The notes beneath the pieces were generated by a model. It saw only the letters and a program-made list of their open reading frames with translations. It had not been told where the DNA came from and did not search any database. From assembly GCF_014705615.1 (NCBI RefSeq), contig NZ_JACXJA010000053.1, positions 1-64,000 on the forward strand: 64,000 nt of DNA, in the 5' to 3' direction. This stretch comes from Paenibacillus oceani (lineage in GTDB: Bacteria > Bacillota > Bacilli > Paenibacillales > NBRC-103111). Position numbers and translations under genes: made by a program. Positions 36,642 to 45,227 of this stretch are shown piece after piece. The first letter of the stretch is position 1. Each line of letters begins with the position of its first letter.

Positions 36642-37412
36642 ATGCATAAGCAAATCGAAGAACGTTCATTGAACGCCTGGCCCGCCCTACAAACATTTCT
36701 GTACGACGGCTGGCTGCTGAGATTCGCGGACGGATACACGAAGAGATCCAATTCGATCCAGCCTCTGTATGCTCCGGAGATGCAATCCGGTTCTATAAGC
36801 GGGAAAGTGCGGCGGTGCGAGAGTCTGTACACCAGTGCGGGGTTGGATACGATTTTCAAAATAACTCCGTTCATTACTCCCGGCGACCTGGACCCGTTTC
36901 TGGAGGAACGCGGCTACGAGCGGGTTGATCCCACCAGCGTGAAGACGGCCCCGCTAACCGGCCTCAGGGAACCAAGCCTGCCGGAGATTCGCATCGAAGA
37001 AACGTTAAGCACGGACTGGCTGCGGACGATGGCGGCTTTTCAGCATTTGTCCGAGACGAATCAAGGCATCACGGCCCGGCTGCTGCAACCCTCTTGTTTG
37101 AAGAAAGGGTTTTTTACGCTCTACAAGGAAGGGAAGCCGGTTGCCTGCGGCCTTGGCGTGATCGAGCAGGGGGACATCGGATTGTATGATATCGTCACGA
37201 ACCCGAATGAACGGAATAAAGGGTACGGGGAGCAGTTGATTCTGCACATGCTCCAATGGGCCAGGAGAGAGGGCGCTGCAAGGTGCTATCTGCTCGTGGT
37301 GCAGCAAAATCTACCGGCGGTTCGGCTATACGAGAAGCTGAACTTTCAGGAAATCTACACGTACTGGTACAGGGTGAAGAAGCGCACGGACCTGCCGCAA
37401 GTATCGGATTGA
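36642..37412 (+). CDS. GNAT-family N-acetyltransferase
   Basis: Cytosolic protein of 256 residues. The N-terminal part (MHKQIEERSLNAWPALQTFL, KRSNSIQPLY) is typical of a GNAT subgroup with a leading non-catalytic lobe. The acetyl-CoA motif A is TNPNERNKGYGEQLI near residue 187, and VVQQNLPAVRLYEKLNF near 221 is motif B. AAAGGAG precedes the ATG. The acceptor is unknown. Confidence 0.88.
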   Translation: MHKQIEERSLNAWPALQTFLYDGWLLRFADGYTKRSNSIQPLYAPEMQSGSISGKVRRCESLYTSAGLDTIFKITPFITPGDLDPFLEERGYERVDPTSVKTAPLTGLREPSLPEIRIEETLSTDWLRTMAAFQHLSETNQGITARLLQPSCLKKGFFTLYKEGKPVACGLGVIEQGDIGLYDIVTNPNERNKGYGEQLILHMLQWARREGAARCYLLVVQQNLPAVRLYEKLNFQEIYTYWYRVKKRTDLPQVSD

Positions 37413-37681
37413 GATTGCGATCCCTGTCAATAAACCCGGCGGCGGCAGGTTCATCACGGAGTTCGCTGGGCCGCGGAAAGCAGGGCTGACAAGACCGGAG
37501 GCATGCAAACGTAGTTATTTTCGGGTATACATAATCGTCTGTTTTTATGGTATGCTTCACGATATAGCGGATTATTCGCAAAAAAAAGCATCGCAGCGGG
37601 GGGAGCCGGACAAGCACGGTCTTGAGCCGGAACGTACCTCCCGAAGCGGTGTAAGCGAGATTAGAAGCGGAGGCATGTGGC

Positions 37682-38089
37682 GTGCGGGCAATGATGAAGG
37701 AATTTAAACAGTTCGCTCTCAAAGGGAATATTATGGAGCTGGCGATCGGGGTCATTATCGGGGGAGCGTTCGGCAAAATTGTGGCCTCTCTTGTTAACGA
37801 TCTGTTGATGCCGTTGCTCGGACTGTTGCTCGGAGGGCTTGATGTATCGGCACTCCATTTCAAATTTGGCGGAGCGGAATTGAAGTATGGCGCGTTTCTG
37901 CAGACGGTCATCGATTTCGTGATCGTAGCGTTCTCGATCTTTATGTTCATCAAAGGACTCAGCCTGCTCAAGCGCAAGGAAGAGGAGAAGCCGGCTGCGC
38001 CGCCGGCCCCGTCCAAGGAGGAGCAGTTGCTCGCCGAGATCCGGGACTTGCTTAAAGAGCAGCGTCAGGACCCGGGCAATCGCTCTTGA
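37682..38089 (+). CDS. mscL: Large-conductance mechanosensitive channel MscL
   Basis: Pore-forming membrane protein that opens under high tension to release solutes on osmotic down-shock. At 135 residues it has family length: N-terminal [13 protein letters not shown], first helix [19 protein letters not shown], second helix near 75-100 and a charged C-terminal bundle. GTG 37682 lies 8 bases after GGAGG and is preferred; ATG 37691 or 37694 are alternatives. Confidence 0.96.
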   Translation: MRAMMKEFKQFALKGNIMELAIGVIIGGAFGKIVASLVNDLLMPLLGLLLGGLDVSALHFKFGGAELKYGAFLQTVIDFVIVAFSIFMFIKGLSLLKRKEEEKPAAPPAPSKEEQLLAEIRDLLKEQRQDPGNRS

Positions 38090-38140
38090 ATCAGGTTCGA
38101 CGAGCAACGTGTGCCGCTAAGCTTAGCGTCAGGCGAACGT

Positions 38141-38181
38141 TAAAAGAGGTCTTTCGCACCAAATGCGGGAAGACCTCTTTT
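38141..38181. terminator. Terminator between mscL and the MFS gene
   Basis: AAAAGAGGTCTT pairs with AAGACCTCTTTTT around an inner CGC/GCG stem. It serves convergent genes. Confidence 0.88.
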
Positions 38182-38199
38182 TGTTGCGGCCGCAGGCTG

Positions 38200-39657
38200 T
38201 TACTGCTTCGGCGCTTGAGTACGCTTCGTGAACAAAGCCAGGATCAGCGCGACGACGGCGAAGCCGAAGCCGATCATGAAGGCGTTGTGGACGCCGGCCA
38301 CCATCGCTTCCGCCACCTGTGCGGGAGAGGTCGGATTGGCCGACTGCTCCAGGAAACGCCGCTGCCCCGAAGACATGACGCTGATGAAAAATGCGACGCC
38401 GATCGCGCCGGCGACTTGCTGCAGCGTATTCAGAATCGCCGTGCCATGCGGATAATAACGAGGCGGCAGCTGGTTGAGGCCGTTCGTCTGGGCAGGCATC
38501 ATAATCATCGAGATGGCGACCATCATGCAGATGTGCAGGATCAGGAACGTCGTCTTGGGCGTTTCCACCGACACTTGGGTAAAGAACCACATAATCACGA
38601 CCAGGAAAGCCGTTCCGGGAATAACTAACGCCCGCGGCCCGAACTTATCGAACAGTTTGCCTGTGAGCGGCGAGATTAATCCGTTCAGCAAGCTGCCCGG
38701 CAGCATGAGCAGGCCCGAAGCGAATACGGTGAGACCTAAAGCGCCCTGGAACAGGAATGGCAGCAAAGACATCGTCGAGAACAAGGTCATCATCATGATG
38801 ATCAGCAGAACGGTGGTCAGGGAGAACATCGGGAACTGGAATGCCCGAAGGTCCATAAGCGGCTCCCGCACCCGCAGCTGACGGAATACGAACAGCAGCA
38901 GAGCGACCGCGCCCACCAGAACGGTGCCGTACACTTGCGGGCTCGACCAGCCGCCGTGTCCTTCGCCGGAGCTGCTGAACCCGTATACGATGCCGCCGAA
39001 GCCGAGCGTAGACAGGACGATAGATAGGACGTCCACCTTCGGTTTCGTAGGCGTCGATACGTTTTTCAAATAAATAAATGCGAACACGATCGAAAATATG
39101 GCAAACGGCAATACGAGAAAAAATAGCCAGCGCCATTGCAGCGACTCCAGAATAAGTCCGGATAAGGTCGGGCCGATGGCAGGGGCGAACATAATAACCA
39201 GCCCGATGCTTCCCATAGCGGCTCCCCGCTTCTCCGGAGGGTACAGCACGAGGATGGTGTTCATCAGTACCGGCAGCATCAATCCGGTTCCGCCCGCTTG
39301 CAGCAGACGGCCGACCAATAGGAACGAGAACCCCGGCGCGATCCCGCATATAAGCGTACCGATTGCGAACAAGATCATCGCCCCAAGGAACATCTGCCGG
39401 GTCGTAAACCATTGCACAAGCAGGGCAGAGGCGGGCACGAGCACTCCGACCACTAGCATGTAGCCGGTGGCCAGCCATTGCAGTGTCGACGGCGACACAT
39501 TCAGCTCGATCACCAGCTGCGGGAAGGCGATGTTCAGCAATGTTTCATTTAAAATCGAGAAAAATGCCCCGATAATAAGCGAAATCAAGATAGGAAGCCT
39601 CTTGACGTTCCCCACATCCACGGGAGCCGCAGGGCTTGAAGCAGCAGTGGAATTCAA
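38200..39657 (-). CDS. EmrB/QacA-family MFS drug exporter
   Basis: Proton-driven multidrug exporter with 14 membrane segments, 485 residues. The start is TTG 39657, 8 bases after AAAGGAGGAG; the reading frame runs on to 39735 through the promoter. Motifs: NETLLNIAFPQLVIELNVSP after the first helix, LATGYMLVVGVLVPASALL (motif D1 region), and the antiporter region MLPVLMNTILVLYPPEKRGA. The tail is short and basic. It is divergent from a MarR-family gene, the likely regulator. Confidence 0.92.
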   Translation of the reverse strand: MNSTAASSPAAPVDVGNVKRLPILISLIIGAFFSILNETLLNIAFPQLVIELNVSPSTLQWLATGYMLVVGVLVPASALLVQWFTTRQMFLGAMILFAIGTLICGIAPGFSFLLVGRLLQAGGTGLMLPVLMNTILVLYPPEKRGAAMGSIGLVIMFAPAIGPTLSGLILESLQWRWLFFLVLPFAIFSIVFAFIYLKNVSTPTKPKVDVLSIVLSTLGFGGIVYGFSSSGEGHGGWSSPQVYGTVLVGAVALLLFVFRQLRVREPLMDLRAFQFPMFSLTTVLLIIMMMTLFSTMSLLPFLFQGALGLTVFASGLLMLPGSLLNGLISPLTGKLFDKFGPRALVIPGTAFLVVIMWFFTQVSVETPKTTFLILHICMMVAISMIMMPAQTNGLNQLPPRYYPHGTAILNTLQQVAGAIGVAFFISVMSSGQRRFLEQSANPTSPAQVAEAMVAGVHNAFMIGFGFAVVALILALFTKRTQAPKQ

Positions 39658-39691
39658 TTTCTCTTCTCCTCCTTTATCTATATACGTGGTA

Positions 39692-39720
39692 ATTATAAAA
39701 TAATAACTAATTCCGTTCAA
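39692..39720 (-). promoter_or_regulatory. Sigma-A promoter of the MFS gene
   Basis: On the minus strand TTGAAC (39720-39715), 17 bases, TATAAT (39697-39692). AT-rich inverted sequence around it could hold the MarR site, but I cannot define an operator. Confidence 0.65.
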
Positions 39721-39772
39721 TCGAAAAGTGGGCACCGTTATGGTAAACTATAATTATAAGGAAGGTGCGGTC

Positions 39773-40243
39773 ATGAGAGAAAGAGAGTTGCTGCTTGAGC
39801 ATTTTGTAGAAAACTTCATGTTGCTGATGCCGTTGCTGAAAAGGAAAATTTTCGATCCGCTTCCGAAATGCGATATGCCCCAGATCCAGTTATCCGGTTC
39901 CAGCATCCATATTATTGTGCTGCTGCGCGAAGTCCGGCGTTCCATCGTATCCGAGCTGTCGGAGAAGCTGAACATTTCGAGGCCGAATATGACCCCTCTT
40001 CTGGATCGGCTGGAGAAGCAAGGCTTGATTACCCGGCTTCCATGCTTGAACGACCGCCGTTCCGTATACGTGGAAATAACCGAGGCCGGAGATCAAGTGT
40101 GTGCCGAATACCACCGGATCATCTCCGACCGGATCAAGAGCATGCTGAATTTGCTGGATGAAAACGAGCTTATGGAGCTTAATGAGCATATGAGCAGGAT
40201 GAAATCGATATTAATTCAGGCTGGCGACCGGACGGGCAGCTAA
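39773..40243 (+). CDS. MarR-family regulator
   Basis: Winged-helix repressor of 156 residues from ATG 39773, 5 bases after AAGGAAGGTG; the reading frame opens earlier at 39728. The DNA-binding helix region is SELSEKLNISRPNMTPLLDR and the wing LPCLNDRRSVYVEIT, the MarR hallmark DRR. It is divergently arranged with the MFS exporter, which it probably represses. Confidence 0.92.
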   Translation: MRERELLLEHFVENFMLLMPLLKRKIFDPLPKCDMPQIQLSGSSIHIIVLLREVRRSIVSELSEKLNISRPNMTPLLDRLEKQGLITRLPCLNDRRSVYVEITEAGDQVCAEYHRIISDRIKSMLNLLDENELMELNEHMSRMKSILIQAGDRTGS

Positions 40244-40308
40244 TATTTCAGCCGGCAATAAAAGAGCGGGCAGCCGTTTCGTTTGGAATCGTTTATAGAG
40301 GTATAGGG

Positions 40309-40357
40309 AACCGGGTTGCCGTCTTGATATCCAAAAACGGCGATGCCGGTTTTTTTG
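40309..40357 (+). terminator. Terminator of the marR-type gene
   Basis: AACCGGGTTGCCGT pairs imperfectly with ACGGCGATGCCGGTT, followed by a long T-run. Confidence 0.85.
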
Positions 40358-40423
40358 TTTTTCCTTAGTTTTCATAACGAACCTGCCGCACATGCAAGAA
40401 ACTGTTGGAAGCTTCCCGCAAGG

Positions 40424-40452
40424 TTGACATCCCGATTCAAAACGATTAATAT
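40424..40452 (+). promoter_or_regulatory. Sigma-A promoter of the persulfide operon
   Basis: TTGACA (40424-40429), a 17-base spacer, TAATAT (40447-40452). Two CstR-type palindromes follow downstream. Confidence 0.75.
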
Positions 40453-40457
40453 ATACG

Positions 40458-40475
40458 TATACCTGTAAGGGTATA
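40458..40475 (+). promoter_or_regulatory. CstR-type operator 1
   Basis: TATACC-6-GGTATA palindrome covering the expected transcription start. Confidence 0.7.
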
Positions 40476-40491
40476 TATTTTTACTCAAATC

Positions 40492-40509
40492 AATACCCCC
40501 ATGGGTATT
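40492..40509 (+). promoter_or_regulatory. CstR-type operator 2
   Basis: Perfect palindrome AATACCC-CCAT-GGGTATT, matching the GC-tract site bound by CstR/CsoR-family repressors. Two sites 34 bases apart suggest cooperative control. Confidence 0.8.
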
Positions 40510-40562
40510 GGATATTGAATATGACCTTTAAAACGGGATCCATTCAGGGAGGGATATAAGAG

Positions 40563-41708
40563 ATGACAACATCATCCTTAACAGCGATGACAGCACAGCA
40601 GTTGACGAAGAAGATTTTAGATCGGGAGGAGCTGATGATCCTCGATGTCCGCAATACTTCCGACTATGAGAACTGGCGGATCGAAGGCGGGCGGGTCGAA
40701 GTTGTCCACATCCCGTATTTCGATCTACTGGACAGCATCGAGCCGGCGCTTGAGCTTATTCCGCCGGGAAAAGAGCTTTTGGTCGTATGCGCCAAGGAAG
40801 GCTCTTCGATCTATGTAGCCGAGCAGCTTATCGAAGCGGGGAGGACTGGCGTTTCGTATTTGCAAGGCGGGATGAAAGCCTGGAGCGAGTATTTGGAGCC
40901 GGTTAAGGTAGGGGATCTGAAGGACGGCGGCGAGCTGATCCAGTTCGTGCGGATCGGAAAAGGCTGTCTTTCGTACATGGTGATCTCGGGCGGGGAGGCG
41001 GCTGTCATCGACGCCGTGCGAATGACCGATGTGTTCGAGCGGTATGCGAAGGAAAGAGGGGTTGTCATCAAGCATACGATCGACACGCATCTCCACGCGG
41101 ATCATATATCCGGAGGGAGAAAGCTTGCGATTAACGCTTTGGCTGCCTACTGGCTTCCCCCGAAAGATGCGACGGAAGTAACGTTCGATTACGTTCCCCT
41201 CGAAGAGGGAAGTTCGATTACGGTGGGGAGCACGGAAATTGCGATCCAGCCGATCTATTCACCCGGACATACAATAGGCAGCACGTCTTTGATCGTCGAC
41301 GGGAAGTATTTGTTAAGCGGTGATATCCTGTTTGTCGAATCTATAGGCCGTCCCGATCTCGCCGGCAAAGCGGAGGATTGGGTGGGGGATCTGCGGACCT
41401 CGCTGTATACGACTTACCGGGCGCTTCCGGAGGAGCTTATCGTGCTTCCGGCTCACTTCGGCAAAATGACGGAGCTTGGAGAGAATGGAGTCGTTTCGGC
41501 CCGTTTGGGCGATTTATACCGCTCCAACCCCGGTCTGAACGTACAGGACGACGAGCTGTTCCGCGCGGCGGTTACGAAGCATTTGCCGCCGCAGCCGAAC
41601 GCGTATCAGGAAATCCGGCAGACGAATATGGGGAGGCTGACTCCTGGCGAGGAAGAGCAGCAGAACATGGAGCTTGGACCGAACCGGTGCGCCGTACACG
41701 ATAAATAA
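40563..41708 (+). CDS. Rhodanese-persulfide dioxygenase fusion
   Basis: Cytosolic enzyme of 381 residues combining an N-terminal rhodanese domain (about 12-115, persulfide Cys76 in VVCAKEGSS) with a C-terminal metallo-beta-lactamase-fold domain (about 125-370) of the ETHE1 type. Non-heme iron motifs are [11 protein letters not shown] near 174, [11 protein letters not shown] near 240 and [16 protein letters not shown] near 258. The known role of this architecture is to oxidise low-molecular-weight persulfides to sulfite with sulfur transfer. The domain order is rhodanese first, unlike staphylococcal CstB, where the lactamase-fold part leads. GGGAGGG precedes the ATG, and two CstR-type operators lie upstream. 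Confidence 0.92.
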   Translation: MTTSSLTAMTAQQLTKKILDREELMILDVRNTSDYENWRIEGGRVEVVHIPYFDLLDSIEPALELIPPGKELLVVCAKEGSSIYVAEQLIEAGRTGVSYLQGGMKAWSEYLEPVKVGDLKDGGELIQFVRIGKGCLSYMVISGGEAAVIDAVRMTDVFERYAKERGVVIKHTIDTHLHADHISGGRKLAINALAAYWLPPKDATEVTFDYVPLEEGSSITVGSTEIAIQPIYSPGHTIGSTSLIVDGKYLLSGDILFVESIGRPDLAGKAEDWVGDLRTSLYTTYRALPEELIVLPAHFGKMTELGENGVVSARLGDLYRSNPGLNVQDDELFRAAVTKHLPPQPNAYQEIRQTNMGRLTPGEEEQQNMELGPNRCAVHDK

Positions 41709-41869
41709 CCTGGTCGTTTCCTAATGCGCAGGCATGTATGGCGGACGGACGGGGAAGTTTAATCAGCAAGAGGCACCCGCAGCTTTAGATGAATGACGTT
41801 ACCGCTGCTTCCAAAGAGGAATGGAATGCGGACGTGAACCTTATAACTTGAAGGAGAAGTGATTCTATT

Positions 41870-42190
41870 ATGGCAGGTCAATATTCGAAGGATATTTTAC
41901 CGCACGAAGTGAGACAAAAGCTGGAGCGAGGGGAGAGCTTCCCCATCATCGATGTGCGCGAGCAGGACGAATGGGAGTCCGGGCATATTCCGGGGGCCAG
42001 GCACATCCCGCTGGGGACTTTGAACGAAAGACATCAAGAGCTCGACACCAAGCAGGAGACGATTATCGTATGCCGAAGCGGCAACCGCAGCGGGTTGGCT
42101 TGCGAGTTTCTGGAGTCGATCGGGTACAACGTGATCAATATGCAGGGCGGCATGATGAGCTGGGACGGACAGGTAGAGTACGGAAAGTAA
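41870..42190 (+). CDS. Single-domain rhodanese
   Basis: Sulfurtransferase of 106 residues. The family entry motif is IIDVREQDEWESGHIPGA and the persulfide loop IVCRSGNRSGLA with Cys68. GAAGGAGAAG precedes the ATG. It is the second gene of the persulfide block, 161 bases after the fusion gene and 48 before the TusA-rhodanese gene. Likely cytosolic sulfane-sulfur carrier. Confidence 0.92.
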   Translation: MAGQYSKDILPHEVRQKLERGESFPIIDVREQDEWESGHIPGARHIPLGTLNERHQELDTKQETIIVCRSGNRSGLACEFLESIGYNVINMQGGMMSWDGQVEYGK

Positions 42191-42238
42191 AGCAGGATTT
42201 CAGAGGTCTATCAAACAAACAAGGGAGGCTGCGCAGTT

Positions 42239-42814
42239 ATGACTGTTGACATTCATTCCAACCGCGTGCTGGCATGCGAAGGTCTGGCTTGTCCGATGCC
42301 GGTCGTGAAAACCAAAAAAGCAATGGAAGAGATGCAAGCCGGCGAAGTGCTTGAGGTGCGGGCTACCGACAAAGGATCTGTAGCGGATTTGCAAAGCTGG
42401 GCGGGTCGTACGGGCCACCAATACGTCGGCATGAAGGAAGATCAGGGGGTATACCGGCATTTCATCCGGAAGTCTAACGAAAAGGAGACGAAGCCGGAGG
42501 TCAAATATCCCCGTGTAATCAGCAGCGAACAGCTGCTGGAGAAGCTGGTATCCGGCGGCAACGTGCAGGTGCTGGACGTTCGCGAGCCCGCGGAATACGC
42601 CTTTGGACGCATTCCGGGAGCGATCTCCCTGCCGATCGGCGAGCTGGAGCGGCGTCTCGATCAACTGAATCCGAATCAGGAGTATTACATCGTCTGCAGA
42701 ACCGGCAACCGGAGCGATGCGGCATGCCAGACGCTAACGGAGCGGGGATTCGCGAACGTATACAATGTCGTGCCGGGCATGTCGGGGTGGCAGGGTTCTA
42801 CGGAGCGAGATTAA
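42239..42814 (+). CDS. TusA-rhodanese fusion protein
   Basis: Sulfur-carrier fusion of 191 residues. The TusA domain (about 9-78) bears Cys18 in GLACPMPVVKTKKAM, and the C-terminal rhodanese domain (about 90-187) has LDVREPAEYAFGRIPGA and IVCRTGNRSDAA with Cys153. Such fusions relay persulfide sulfur between partners, as in staphylococcal CstA. It lies 48 bases after the single rhodanese and 46 before a free-standing TusA. Confidence 0.92.
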   Translation: MTVDIHSNRVLACEGLACPMPVVKTKKAMEEMQAGEVLEVRATDKGSVADLQSWAGRTGHQYVGMKEDQGVYRHFIRKSNEKETKPEVKYPRVISSEQLLEKLVSGGNVQVLDVREPAEYAFGRIPGAISLPIGELERRLDQLNPNQEYYIVCRTGNRSDAACQTLTERGFANVYNVVPGMSGWQGSTERD

Positions 42815-42860
42815 TCTCCATTAGCGCGAAAATACTAGTAAGGGAGGGGAGGGATACATC

Positions 42861-43085
42861 ATGGCGGATATCGTAGTTGATGCAAAAGGATTGGCTTGTC
42901 CGATGCCGATTGTCAGAGCGAAGAAAGCGATAGACTCGCTTCAGCCGGGTCAGCTGATGCAACTGGAAACGACGGACAAAGGTTCCATGAACGACTTCCA
43001 GGCTTGGGTAAGCCAAACGAAAAACGAAATGGTCGAAGCGAAGGAAAATAACGGAGTGTTTACGTTTCTCGTAAGAAAAGGATAA
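42861..43085 (+). CDS. TusA-family sulfur carrier
   Basis: Small cytosolic sulfur carrier of 74 residues with the persulfide cysteine Cys13 in KGLACPMPIVRAKKAI. It is clearly related to the TusA half of the preceding gene. AAGGGAGGGGAGGG precedes the ATG. Confidence 0.92.
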   Translation: MADIVVDAKGLACPMPIVRAKKAIDSLQPGQLMQLETTDKGSMNDFQAWVSQTKNEMVEAKENNGVFTFLVRKG

Positions 43086-43099
43086 CCGAACGGGACGGG

Positions 43100-43127
43100 A
43101 GGGAGGAATGCAAAAGCGTTCCTCCCT
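43100..43127 (+). other. Strong hairpin without T-run
   Basis: AGGGAGGAA (43100-43108) pairs perfectly with TTCCTCCCT (43119-43127), extendable through TGC/GCG around AAAA. Lacking a T-run, it looks like an mRNA-stabilising or processing hairpin after the TusA gene rather than a terminator. Confidence 0.5.
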
Positions 43128-43158
43128 GGTCCCCCTGTAGAGGAGAGAGGCGATCCGG

Positions 43159-43370
43159 TTGGTATACGGGTTTGGCGGAATGGTAATCGTCGTAGTTGGC
43201 TTATTATTTTGGAGATTACGGCCGGTTCCCGGTCTTACGTATGTAGCGTTATCTGATATGCAATCTTTACCGAATACGGGCGATGAATGAAGCTGGTGGA
43301 TATCCGGGAGGCTGCCGATTATTAGGAAGGGCATGTTCCAGGGCGCCGTTCACATATATGTAGTAGGAGG
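43159..43370 (+). pseudogene. Decayed membrane-anchored rhodanese
   Basis: A ribosome-binding-like GGAGAGAGG precedes TTG 43159. The first frame reads an N-terminal membrane helix (GMVIVVVGLLFWRLRPVPGL) up to TGA 43288-43290. In a shifted frame KLVDIREAADY follows to a TAG at 43323-43325, then EGHVPG and, after another shift, GAVHIY. The pieces match in order the intact membrane rhodanese at 43651 (VIDVREPHEY, QGHLPGAVNIP). The persulfide-cysteine half is absent. It is a broken paralogue. Confidence 0.75.
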
Positions 43371-43378
43371 GGGACGCG

Positions 43379-43636
43379 ATGTATGACGATGCGATCAAGA
43401 AACGGCTGCGTCGTGTAGAAGGACAAGTCCGCGGCGTGCTGAGTATGATCGAAGAGCAGAAGGATTGCAAGGATGTGGTCAGCCAGCTGTCGGCCGTACG
43501 CAGTGCGGTCGATAAATCGATAGCTTATATCGTAGCGACGAATCTGGAGCGATGCATCATTGAAGAGAAGGAAGCCGGCAACGATACGGACAGACTCGTC
43601 CGGGAAGCCGTTGATTTGCTAATCAAAAGCAGGTAA
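43379..43636 (+). CDS. cstR: CstR-type persulfide-sensing repressor (copy 1)
   Basis: DUF156-family repressor of 85 residues. Both sensing cysteines are present, Cys30 (QKDCKDV) and Cys59 (NLERCII), while the copper-ligand histidine of CsoR is replaced by Asn55. That pattern defines persulfide sensors such as CstR rather than copper sensors. GTAGGAGGGGG precedes the ATG. It probably acts at the two operators at 40458 and 40492. It is 14 bases before the membrane rhodanese gene. Confidence 0.9.
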   Translation: MYDDAIKKRLRRVEGQVRGVLSMIEEQKDCKDVVSQLSAVRSAVDKSIAYIVATNLERCIIEEKEAGNDTDRLVREAVDLLIKSR

Positions 43637-43650
43637 GGAGCTGATCCGGG

Positions 43651-44022
43651 ATGGATAAGATCGGATATGTGATCATCATTGCTCTGGCGGTATGGTTTGT
43701 ATATAAGCAATTTGCCCCAGTGAAGGGGCTGAAGAATATGAATGCTCGGCAGTTTCGCCAAGCGGCCAAAGGCTCGAAAGTGATCGATGTGAGAGAGCCG
43801 CACGAATATAAACAGGGCCATCTGCCGGGTGCGGTCAACATTCCGCTCGGCCGGCTCGGGCGCAGCTTCGCGGATATTCCGAAGGAGACGCCCGTTTTTT
43901 TGTATTGCCGGAGCGGGATGCGAAGCAAACAAGCAGGCAAAGTGTTGGCCAAGCAAGGGTATACGGACGTAACCCATCTGACGGGCGGCCTTACGTCCTG
44001 GGACGGGCCGCTTGCGATGTAG
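43651..44022 (+). CDS. Membrane-anchored rhodanese
   Basis: Product of 123 residues with an N-terminal membrane helix (about 4-20, IGYVIIIALAVWFVYKQF) and a rhodanese domain carrying KVIDVREPHEYKQGHLPGA and LYCRSGMRSKQA with Cys86. It may handle sulfane sulfur at the membrane. It follows cstR copy 1 closely and is an intact relative of the decayed gene at 43159. Confidence 0.9.
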   Translation: MDKIGYVIIIALAVWFVYKQFAPVKGLKNMNARQFRQAAKGSKVIDVREPHEYKQGHLPGAVNIPLGRLGRSFADIPKETPVFLYCRSGMRSKQAGKVLAKQGYTDVTHLTGGLTSWDGPLAM

Positions 44023-44298
44023 GACAGTGACAGCTCGACGTGTGGCGCCCACAATTGATTATGAATTCGAGCGGCAGGATGTAAACGTAACGGTTGAAGG
44101 AACGGGCCAGGCACGTCCTCAAACTGAATCTGGCGCGCTAATTCAGTTGTCCGGTCCATAAGCTGCCGTCTATCGAGGATGTCGGAATAACTACGATGCG
44201 ACGAATTCCTCCTATTCCGATATAATAGATCTATAACTACTAACAGGGTGTCCGACAATGCTTGATCGGCCGGACAAACTTTGGGAGGATTGGCGCTC

Positions 44299-44565
44299 AT
44301 GGCGATGGATTACGATGACGATATCAAGCGGCGGCTGAAGCGGGTGGAAGGACAAGTCCGCGGCATCCTGAAGATGATGGAAGAAGGGAAAGACTGCAAG
44401 GACGTGGTCAGCCAGTTGTCCGCCGTTCGCAGCGCCGTCGATAAAGCGATGGCCTACGTAGTGGCGGTTAATCTGGAGAAGTGTATCGTGGAGGAACGCG
44501 AAGCCGGCAACGATACGGGCAAGCTCGTGCAGGAAGCGGTGGAGCTGCTGATCAAGAGCAGGTAA
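44299..44565 (+). CDS. CstR-type persulfide-sensing repressor (copy 2)
   Basis: Paralogue of the 43379 gene, 88 residues, with Cys33 (GKDCKDV), Cys62 (NLEKCIV) and Asn58 in place of the CsoR histidine. Most of the core, including KDCKDVVSQLSAVRSAVDK, is identical between the copies. The start is ATG 44299, 9 bases after GGGAGGA. A TATAAT box lies at 44220-44225. The preceding 276 bases hold no gene. The two copies may form mixed oligomers or have split targets. Confidence 0.88.
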   Translation: MAMDYDDDIKRRLKRVEGQVRGILKMMEEGKDCKDVVSQLSAVRSAVDKAMAYVVAVNLEKCIVEEREAGNDTGKLVQEAVELLIKSR

Positions 44566-44673
44566 GCTTTTGGGGGCCGGACATCGCGCACCGAAATAAG
44601 TTCAAACAAGCGTCGAATCGTATGGTACGATTGGAGAAAGTGCGAACCTTTGGACAGAGGAGGCTTTTCAATA

Positions 44674-44994
44674 ATGAGTCCGATCGGAGAATGGGAGCCG
44701 GCGGAGCCCGGCGTCAAGCGCAAAATATTCGAGCCCGGCCAAGCGCTGATGATGATGGAAGTGCATTTCGAGGAAGGGGCTGAAGGCTATGTGCACAGTC
44801 ATCCTCACGAGCAGATGTCTTATTGTTTGAAAGGAACGATCGAATTTACGATCGACGGGCAAAAAACGGTCATTCGCGCCGGCGATACGATTATTATCCC
44901 CGGAGGGGCGAAGCACGGAGTCAAAGCGCTGGAGCCCAGCGCGCTGCTAGACGCCTTCACGCCGCTCAGGGACGACCTGCTGAAGCGGGGGTAG
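44674..44994 (+). CDS. Small cupin-domain protein
   Basis: Cytosolic single-cupin protein of 106 residues from ATG 44674, 8 bases after AGAGGAGG. The metal-binding motifs are readable: VHSHPHEQMSYCLKGTIEF near residue 40 (the H-x-H..E type) and IIPGGAKHGVKALE near 73 with the second-motif histidine. It lies 108 bases after cstR copy 2 and may share its transcript. Substrate unknown. Confidence 0.85.
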   Translation: MSPIGEWEPAEPGVKRKIFEPGQALMMMEVHFEEGAEGYVHSHPHEQMSYCLKGTIEFTIDGQKTVIRAGDTIIIPGGAKHGVKALEPSALLDAFTPLRDDLLKRG

Positions 44995-45051
44995 TTTGCA
45001 AGGCAGAGGCAGAGGCGTGACAAGCGCATATAGGGTGCAGACCGACTGCAG

Positions 45052-45076
45052 AAAGCCGCCATTTCGCGGCTTTTTT
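45052..45076 (+). terminator. Terminator of the cupin gene
   Basis: AAAGCCGC pairs with GCGGCTTTTTT around a 6-base loop. Confidence 0.82.
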
Positions 45077-45227
45077 GCTGCCGGAGCGGCGAATCTGTCG
45101 TGATTTCGCGGATATTCCGTCAGGGGGCGCTGTGTTATAATCGGGTTGATTGACGAGTGATTTCAACCTATATCCTATCGGCTTATAAGAGGAACGGGAT
45201 TCATATGCCTTGAAGGGAGCGGCGAAC

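Noticed and set aside
43100-43127. Intrinsic terminator after tusA
   Set aside because: The stem is strong but no T-run follows, so it is listed as a hairpin only.
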